From Aspidiotus rigidus (lineage: Eukaryota > Arthropoda > Insecta > Hemiptera > Diaspididae), in the NCBI GenBank assembly GCA_035079385.1, contig JAVHKY010000001.1:6325501-6389500 (forward strand): a DNA stretch of 64,000 nucleotides, read 5' to 3'. Every line of letters starts with the position of its first letter. The stretch's first letter is position 1. The position numbers were made by a program, and so were the translations under genes. Below are positions 58,012 through 64,000 of the stretch, in pieces. A model generated the notes under the pieces. It worked only from the letters and a program-made list of their open reading frames with translations. It made no database searches and was not told the DNA's origin.

Positions 58012-59331
58012 TATATATAAGATTTTTTTGTCCGCGGAACTCCTCCGAAACTACCCGATGGATTTTTTTGTGACTTAGCCATATTGTAGCATTATATCTG
58101 AAGATGTGCACCTGCAATTCTTTTGAAAATCCGATGAGTAGTTCTCGAGAAATGTTCAATTTGTTGAGAAATTTTGCAGTATTTCGAGTACCTTTTTGTC
58201 CGCGTAACTCCTCCGAAACTACCCGATGGATTTTTTTGTAACTCGGCCATATTGTAGTATTATATTTGAAGATGTGCACCTGCATTTTTTTTGAGGATCG
58301 GATGAGTAGTTCTCGAGAAATTTTCACTTTCTTTGAAAAATTTTTCACTATTACGAGTAGCTTCTTACAAATAGCGGCGAGTAGCTGCTTACGTTAGGAG
58401 AAGCGGATTTTCCTATACGTTTACCACTTTCGTTATCAGTACGTGTATTGTGATGAAGAACCTTTCATCATTCGACAGGTTCATTCTTTGTTCATTCTTT
58501 ATCAAGGGTTCATTGGATTTTATTTCCGATGAAACCTTTTCATTCAAATTTAGTACACTTGTATCTCGCTTCCCACAGTCCCTAGAGCCTTGAATTTTGT
58601 TTTGTCAAATTTTATTTGTTTTGTTAAATTTATTTTTGAACGGATAGTGGCAATGGTGGGTTGTTCATTTTATTTCTAGCTATTTTTCATTATTATTAGT
58701 CATACTCTATAGTGAAAACCTTGAGTTTGAATGATTAAGTACAATTTTTTAATCTTCATCAAGTGTGTTGATGCGAGACTACCTGGGTGATTTCACTCTT
58801 AATTAATAATCGATTTATTTGTCATTTTTTCATGTATGAGTACATAATTAATAGTGGTTCATAGTTGATTTGAGGTGTCTCAGGAGATGGAAAGATTATT
58901 TTCAATTTGGACTGGCTTTTTTGAGTGAGATTTGAGATTAGACTAACGAGTAAACCAGGCTTGGGTGCTATATATTTTTACTGAATTTTCTAGCTAGAAA
59001 AGTGAGGTATTTTGTTAATACGTTTGGAATGGTTGAAGCGTGAGGGAAGGAATGAGGGGTTGACTATTGGGTGATTGGTTGCTTCTTTCGTTTCGACATC
59101 GATTTTTTTAGTTTTTCGGGATCTCGTTGTAGCTGGATTCCCAGATGAAGAATTTTTGGGGTGGAGTGTGCATAGAAAATGGTGATATGATAGCGTGAAG
59201 GCAATTTATGAATGCACGAGAGGAATAGCAGCTGGAGATAGCTTTAAGAGATGCCAGGAATCGGAAGTGATGAAGAATTGAACCACTCAGCACTAATATA
59301 CAGTATACTAGACTAATAATATGCTAAGAAT
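58012..59331 (+). repeat. Repeat module Y, copy 1
   Basis: A unit of about 1.3 kb found three times: here, inverted at 59714-61090, and direct at 61724-63613. It opens with a (TA)n tract and two 168-base tandem subrepeats beginning TTTGTCCGCGGAACTCCTCC (58024-58350). It contains the palindrome TTTTCTAGCTAGAAAA (about 58983) and ends AATATGCTAAGAATAA. This copy lacks the LINE insertion found in copy 3 and therefore shows its empty site near 58710-58715. It contains a conserved minus-strand frame (59293-59108). Confidence 0.85.
58024..58350 (+). repeat. 168-bp tandem pair at start of module Y
   Basis: Two head-to-tail copies share TCCTCCGAAACTACCCGATG, GAAGATGTGCACCTGCA and GAGTAGTTCTCGAGAAA at a spacing of 168 bases. 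The same pair occurs in the two other Y modules. Confidence 0.85.
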
Positions 59332-59349
59332 AACGTATGATAAATAAAA

Positions 59350-59713
59350 AACACTCACGCAGTCGCGTGAGTAGTACACGACTTTTCTTCCCACAATGCA
59401 AGAAACATTGAGAGAGTCACTCCCTCTCTTTAAATTAAATACCAATGACCTGTCAATCATGTCAAACATTTGTAGAATAAACAATAAAACTCAGTTTATA
59501 AATTCTATCACTACGATGTCACATCAACAGATAACAGAGTAAAGATACCTATAATCCAATAAGGAAACCTGAATTTTGTTATAATTTAGGCTGAGAGTCA
59601 TCTAAAACCTACAAAACGTCTCCAGAAAAACCACTCCCCCTCCCCCTGTCCAAACTGCTACGAGGCTATAACAGTTGTTTCTAATAAAAAAGAGCTCTAC
59701 AATCATTTTTTCC
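59350..59713 (-). repeat. Repeat module Z, copy 1 (inverted)
   Basis: A unit of about 360 bases also present at 61227-61587 and 63619-63978 in the opposite orientation. One end carries a short hairpin, ACTCACGCGACTGCGTGAGT. The other contains GGGGGAGTGG and TTCAGGTTTCCTTAT, recalling module X, so X and Z look like diverged relatives. Confidence 0.8.
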
Positions 59714-61090
59714 CATACCTTATTCTTAGCATATTATTAGTCTAGTATACTGTATATTAGGATGAGTGGTTCAATTCTTTATCACTTCCGATTTCTGGCA
59801 TCTCTTAAAGCTATCTCGAGCTGCTATCCCTCTCGTGCACTCATAAATTGCCTTCACGCTATCATATCACAATTTTCTATGCACACTCCACCCCAAAATT
59901 CTTCATCTGGGAATCCAGCTACAACGAGATCCCGAAAAACTAAAAAAATCGATGTCGAAACGAAAGAAGCAACCAATCACCCAATAGTCAACCCCTCATT
60001 CCTTCCCTCACGCTTCAACCATTCCAAACGTATTAACAAAATACCTCACTTTTCTAGCTAGAAAATTCGGTAAAAATATATAGCACCCAAGCCCGGTTTA
60101 CTCGTTAGTCTAATCTCAAATCTCACTCAAAAAAGCCAGTCCAAATTGAAAATAATCTTTCCATCTCTTTTGACACCTCAAATCAACTATGAACCACTAT
60201 TAATTATGTACCCATACATGAAAAAATGACAAATAAATCAATTATTAATTAAGAGTGAAATCACCCAGGTATAGTCTCGCATCAGCACACTTGATGAAGA
60301 TTAAAAAATTGTACTTAATCATTCAAACTCAAGGTTTTCACTAAAATCAGTCGAATAACAAATTAAGAAAAATAAAACGTGAACCCACATTTTGGTCCTC
60401 ATCCCAACGAAATTCAAGGCAAGAGGAGGTCATTTTAGCTCGGCTGCGAATAGGCCACACTCGTCTTACTCATACTTATCTTCTCACTAATCTCGCTCCT
60501 CCATCATGCCCTCACTGTCTCCAAGAAAATTTATCAGTTGATTTTGAACGAAAAGGTTTCATCAGAAATAAAATCCAATGAACCCTTGGTAAAGAACGAA
60601 CGAAGAATGAACCTGTCGAATGATGAAAGGTTCTTCACAATACACGTACTGATAACGAAAGTGGTAAACGTATAGGAAAATCCGCTTCTCCTAACGTAAG
60701 CAGCTACTCGCAGCTATTCGTAAGAAGCTACTCGTAATAGTGAAAAATTTTTGAAGTAAAAATTTCTCGAGAACTACTCATCCGATCCTCAAAAAAAATG
60801 CAGGTGCACATCTTCAAATATAATACTACAATATGGCCGAGTTACAAAAAAATCCATCGGGTAGTTTCGGAGGAGTTCCGCGGACAAAAAGGTACTCGAA
60901 ATACTGCAAAATTTCTCAACAAATTGAAAATTTCTCGAGAACTACTCATCCGATTTTCAAAAAAATTGCAGGTGCACATCTTCAGATATACTACTACAAT
61001 ATGGCTAAGTTACAAAAAAATCCATCGGGTAGTTTCAGAGGAGTTCCGCGGACAAAAAAATCTTATATATATATATATATATATATATAA
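59714..61090 (-). repeat. Repeat module Y, copy 2 (inverted)
   Basis: The reverse complement of module Y. It keeps part of the LINE also seen in copy 3 (about 60355-60542), but the LINE's 3' end and about 160 adjacent bases of Y are deleted: the sequence jumps from ATTTATCAGTTG to ATTTTGAACG. It ends in a (TA)n tract at about 61065-61090. Confidence 0.85.
60355..60542 (+). mobile_element. LINE fragment, second partial copy
   Basis: It matches the 5' part of the LINE insertion at 62471-62985 in opposite orientation, including codons for the RIGHTRLTHTYL motif. It is truncated by a deletion and contains frame changes. Confidence 0.75.
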
Positions 61091-61226
61091 GGAAACCTGA
61101 AATTTTTTTTTATGCTAGTTGTGATCTAGGACCCTTAAAACGTCGAGAAAGTTCATTACCCACTCCCCCTGTTGACCTCGCTACGGGTGTAATACCTCAC
61201 TTTTCTAGTTAGAAAAGTCGGTAAAA
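61089..61226 (-). repeat. Repeat module X, copy 2 (inverted)
   Basis: The reverse complement of module X. It starts AAGGAAACCTGAAATTTTTT and ends TCTAGTTAGAAAAGTCGGTA. It directly joins module Y copy 2 on the left and Z copy 2 on the right. Confidence 0.8.
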
Positions 61227-61587
61227 TGATTGTAGAGCTCTTTTTTATTAGAAACAACTGTTATAGCCTCGTAGCAGTTTGGACAGGGGGAGGGGGAGTG
61301 GTTTTTCTGGAGACGTTTTGTAGGTTTTAGATGACTCTTAGCCTAAATTATAACAAAATTCAGGTTTCCTTATTGGATTATAGGTATCTTTACTCTGTTA
61401 TCTGTTGATGTGACATCGTAGTGATAGAATTTATAAACTGAGTTTTATTGTTTATTCTACAAAATAATGTTTGACATGATTGACAGGTCATTGGTATTTA
61501 ATTTAAAGAGAGGGAGTGACTCTCTCAATGTTTCTTGCATTGTGGGAAGAAAAGTCGTGTACTACTCACGCGACTGCGTGAGTGTTT
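61227..61587 (+). repeat. Repeat module Z, copy 2
   Basis: The same unit as 59350-59713 and 63619-63978, ending with the hairpin ACTCACGCGACTGCGTGAGT. Confidence 0.8.
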
Positions 61588-61719
61588 TTACCGACTTTTC
61601 TAACTAGAAAAGTGAGGTATTACACCCGTAGCAAGGTCAACAGGGGGAGTGGGTAATGAACTTTCTCGACGTTTTAGGGGTCCTAGATCACAACTAGCAT
61701 AAAAAAAAATTTCAGGTTT

Positions 61720-61723
<4 letters not shown>
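61588..61723 (+). repeat. Repeat module X, copy 3
   Basis: Nearly identical to 56188-56321. It is followed at once by a (TA)n tract of about 60 bases (61723-61784) leading into module Y copy 3. Confidence 0.8.

Positions 61724-61784
<61 letters not shown>
61723..61784. repeat. (TA)n microsatellite
   Basis: An uninterrupted TA dinucleotide tract of about 62 bases. Shorter versions sit at the equivalent position of the other two Y modules, so length differs by slippage. Confidence 0.95.
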
Positions 61785-61786
<2 letters not shown>

Positions 61787-63613
61787 ATTTTTTTGTCCGC
61801 GGAACTCCTCCGAAACTACCCGATGGATTTTTTTGTAACTTGGCCATATTGTAGTAGTATATCTGAAGATGTGCACCTGCAATTTTTTTGAAAATCGGAT
61901 GAGTAGTTCTCGAGAAATTTTCAATTTGTTGAGAAATTTTGCAGTATTTCGAGTACCTTTTTGTCCGCGGAACTCCTCCGAAACTACCCGATGGATTTTT
62001 TTGTAACTCGGCCATATTGTAGTATTATATTTGAAGATGTGCACCTGCATTTTTTTTGAGGATCGGATGAGTAGTTCTCGAGAAATTTTTACTTTTGTTG
62101 AAAATTTTTCACTATTACGAGTAGCTTCTTACGAATAGCTGCGAGTAGCTGCTTACGTTAGGAGAAGCGGATTTTCCCATACGTTTACCACTTTCGTTAT
62201 CAGTACGTATATTGTGAAGAACCTTTCATCATTCGACAGGTTCATTCTTCGTTCGTTCTTTACCAAGGGTTCATTGGATTTTATTTCTGATGAAACCTTT
62301 TCGTTCAAATTTAGTACACTTGTATCTCGCTTCCCACAGCCCCTAGAGCGTTGAATTTTGTTTTGTCAAATTTTATTTGTTTTGTTAAATTTATTTTTGA
62401 ACGGATAGTGGCAATGGCGAGTTGTTCATTTTTCTAGCTATTTTTCATTATTATTAGTCATACTCGATAGTTTTTTTTTTTTTTTTTTTTTTTATTATTA
62501 TTTTACGAGCATTATAAACTGCACGAGGGTTATTTGCTCGGCGTTACAATCTTATTTTAGAACATTACTTGAATTAGGTTAAATTAGGTACGTATTGGTG
62601 GAATTGAGTGGCGATCGAACGGAATTTGTTGGTGAATTATATGAAGTTGTAGAATTGAGTGGTGCGTAAATAAGTTAGGGTTGAGTCGATGGTTTCGGAG
62701 TTGTTGTTTAGTGCTGCATTGATATTGGAAGATATATTTAGGGAGGTTCGAGTGGATTGCAGGACGGGGCATGAGAAAATAAAATGATCAACTGATAAAT
62801 TTTCTTGGAGACAGTGAGAGCATGATGGAGGAGCGAGATTAGTGACAAGATAAGTATGAGTAAGACGAGTGTGGCCTATTCGCAGCCGAGCTAAAATGAC
62901 CTCCTCTTGCCTTGAATTTCGTTGGGATGAGGACCAAAATGTGGGTTCACGTTTTATTTTCTTAATTTGTTATTCGACTGATTTTAGTGAAAACCTTGAG
63001 TTTGAATGATTAAGTACAATTTTTTAATCTTCATCAAGTGTGCTGATGCGAGACTACCTGGGTGATTTCACTCTTAATTAATAATTGATTTATTTGTCAT
63101 TTTTTCATGTATGGGTACATAATTAATAGTGGTTCATAGTTGATTTGAGGTGTCAAAAGAGATGGAAAGATTATTTTCAATTTGCACTGGCTTTTTTGAG
63201 TGAGATTTGAGATTAGACTAACGAGTAAACCGGGCTTGGGTGCTATATATTTTTACCGAATTTTCTAGCTAGAAAAGTGAGGTATTTTGTTAATACGTTT
63301 GGAATGGTTGAAGCGTGAGGGAAGGAATGAGGGGTTGACTATTGGGTGATTGGTTGCTTCTTTCGTTTCGACATCGATTTTTTTAGTTTTTCGGGATCTC
63401 GTTGTAGCTGGATTCCCAGATGAAGAATTTTGGGGTGGAGTGTGCATAGAAAATGGTGATATGATAGCGTGAAGGCAATTTATGAGTGCACGAGAGGAAT
63501 AGCAGCTCGAGATAGCTTTAAGAGATGCGAGAAATCGGAAGTGATAAAGAATTGAACCACTCATCCTAATATACAGTATACTAGACTAATAATATGCTAA
63601 GAATAAGGTATGG
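61785..63613 (+). repeat. Repeat module Y, copy 3 with LINE insertion
   Basis: The same unit as 58012-59331, in the same orientation, interrupted at 62471-62985 by a LINE 3' fragment. The conserved minus-strand frame (63564-63265, 99 codons) is intact here, as in copy 2. Confidence 0.85.
62471..62985 (-). mobile_element. Non-LTR retrotransposon 3' end in module Y
   Basis: Read on the minus strand, the segment encodes the C terminus typical of Jockey/I-type LINE polyproteins: RLRIGHTRLTHTYLVTN, then PSCSHC, then LSVDHFIFSCP, a Cys/His cluster, with a stop at about 62637. A 22-base T run at the left end is its poly(A) tail. The insertion splits sequence that is continuous in Y copy 1 (58711), so the borders are supported by an empty site. 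It is heavily 5'-truncated. Confidence 0.85.
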
Positions 63614-63618
63614 GAAAA

Positions 63619-63978
63619 AATGATTGTAGAGCTCTTTTTTATTAGAAACAACTGTTATAGCCTCGTAGCAGTTTGGACAGGGGGAGGGGGAGTGGTTTTT
63701 CTGGAGACGTTTTGTAGGTTTTAGATGACTCTTAGCCTAAATTATAACAAAATTCAGGTTTCCTTATTGGATTATAGGTATCTTTACTCTGTTATCTGTT
63801 GATGTGACATCGTAGTGTTAGAATTTATAAACTGAGTTTTATTGTTTATTCTACAAATGTTTGATATGATTGACAGGTCATTGGTATTTAATTTAAAGAG
63901 AGGGAGTGACTCTCTCAATGTTTTTTGCATTGTGGGAAGAAAAGTCGTGTACTACTCACGCGACTGCGTGAGTGTTTT
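63619..63978 (+). repeat. Repeat module Z, copy 3
   Basis: A third copy of the 360-base unit, ending in ACTCACGCGACTGCGTGAGT. It is followed by TTTTGTTAATACG, a stretch that follows the TTTTCTAGCTAGAAAA palindrome inside module Y. The window ends 22 bases later. Confidence 0.8.
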
Positions 63979-64000
63979 TTGTTAATACGCCTTCAGAAGG

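Noticed and set aside
60798..61100. Frames encoding repeated KKIHRVVSEEFRGQK
   Set aside because: They are translations of the 168-base tandem subrepeats of module Y in several frames and strands, with no sign of coding constraint.

Overview
This is nuclear DNA of an animal, almost certainly an arthropod and most likely an insect. The genes are AT-rich and split by GT-AG introns, many only 70-120 bases long. The window is full of small inverted-repeat transposons and broken non-LTR retrotransposons. The recognisable genes (RpS15, mitochondrial Met-tRNA synthetase, UBFD1, an ENT4-type transporter, an NBR1-like receptor) are all animal genes. I cannot name the species from sequence alone.

Layout. 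1-3520: no gene recognised; a tRNA-derived SINE in tandem partial copies and a long-armed MITE. 3521-16752 (+): one very large zinc-finger gene, reconstructed here as 20 coding exons (3247 codons plus stop, every junction GT-AG and in phase). 16753-21393: intergenic, ending in a 1.86 kb TA-flanked transposon. 21478-23863 (-): a two-exon BTB-BACK-Kelch gene. 24.2-31.6 kb: a mobile-element graveyard with two dead LINE 3' ends, nested MITEs, a hAT-like remnant, and a partial copy of the Kelch gene's 3' end that preserves the empty site of the 1.86 kb transposon. 32069-39267 (+): a 15-exon NBR1-like selective-autophagy receptor with PB1 and UBA ends, a candidate LIR, no ZZ or FW domain, and a tandem exon triplication. 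40637-41479 (-): RpS15. 41.8-44.1 kb: several MITEs, one with a clean 8-bp target duplication. 44181-45866 (-): MARS2. 47728-50335 (+): UBFD1. 51658-55592 (-): the 3' six exons of an ENT4/SLC29A4-like transporter whose 5' part lies beyond the window. 56.2-64 kb: a GA microsatellite, a minisatellite and a mosaic of three repeat modules (called X, Y and Z here) in direct and inverted orientation, one copy carrying a LINE insertion.

The host genes are housekeeping or regulatory genes with no operon-like relationship. NBR1-like and UBFD1 are both ubiquitin-related, but nothing in the sequence shows that they work together. Exon coordinates were derived by hand from splice consensus, reading-frame continuity and family conservation; no alignment was run.
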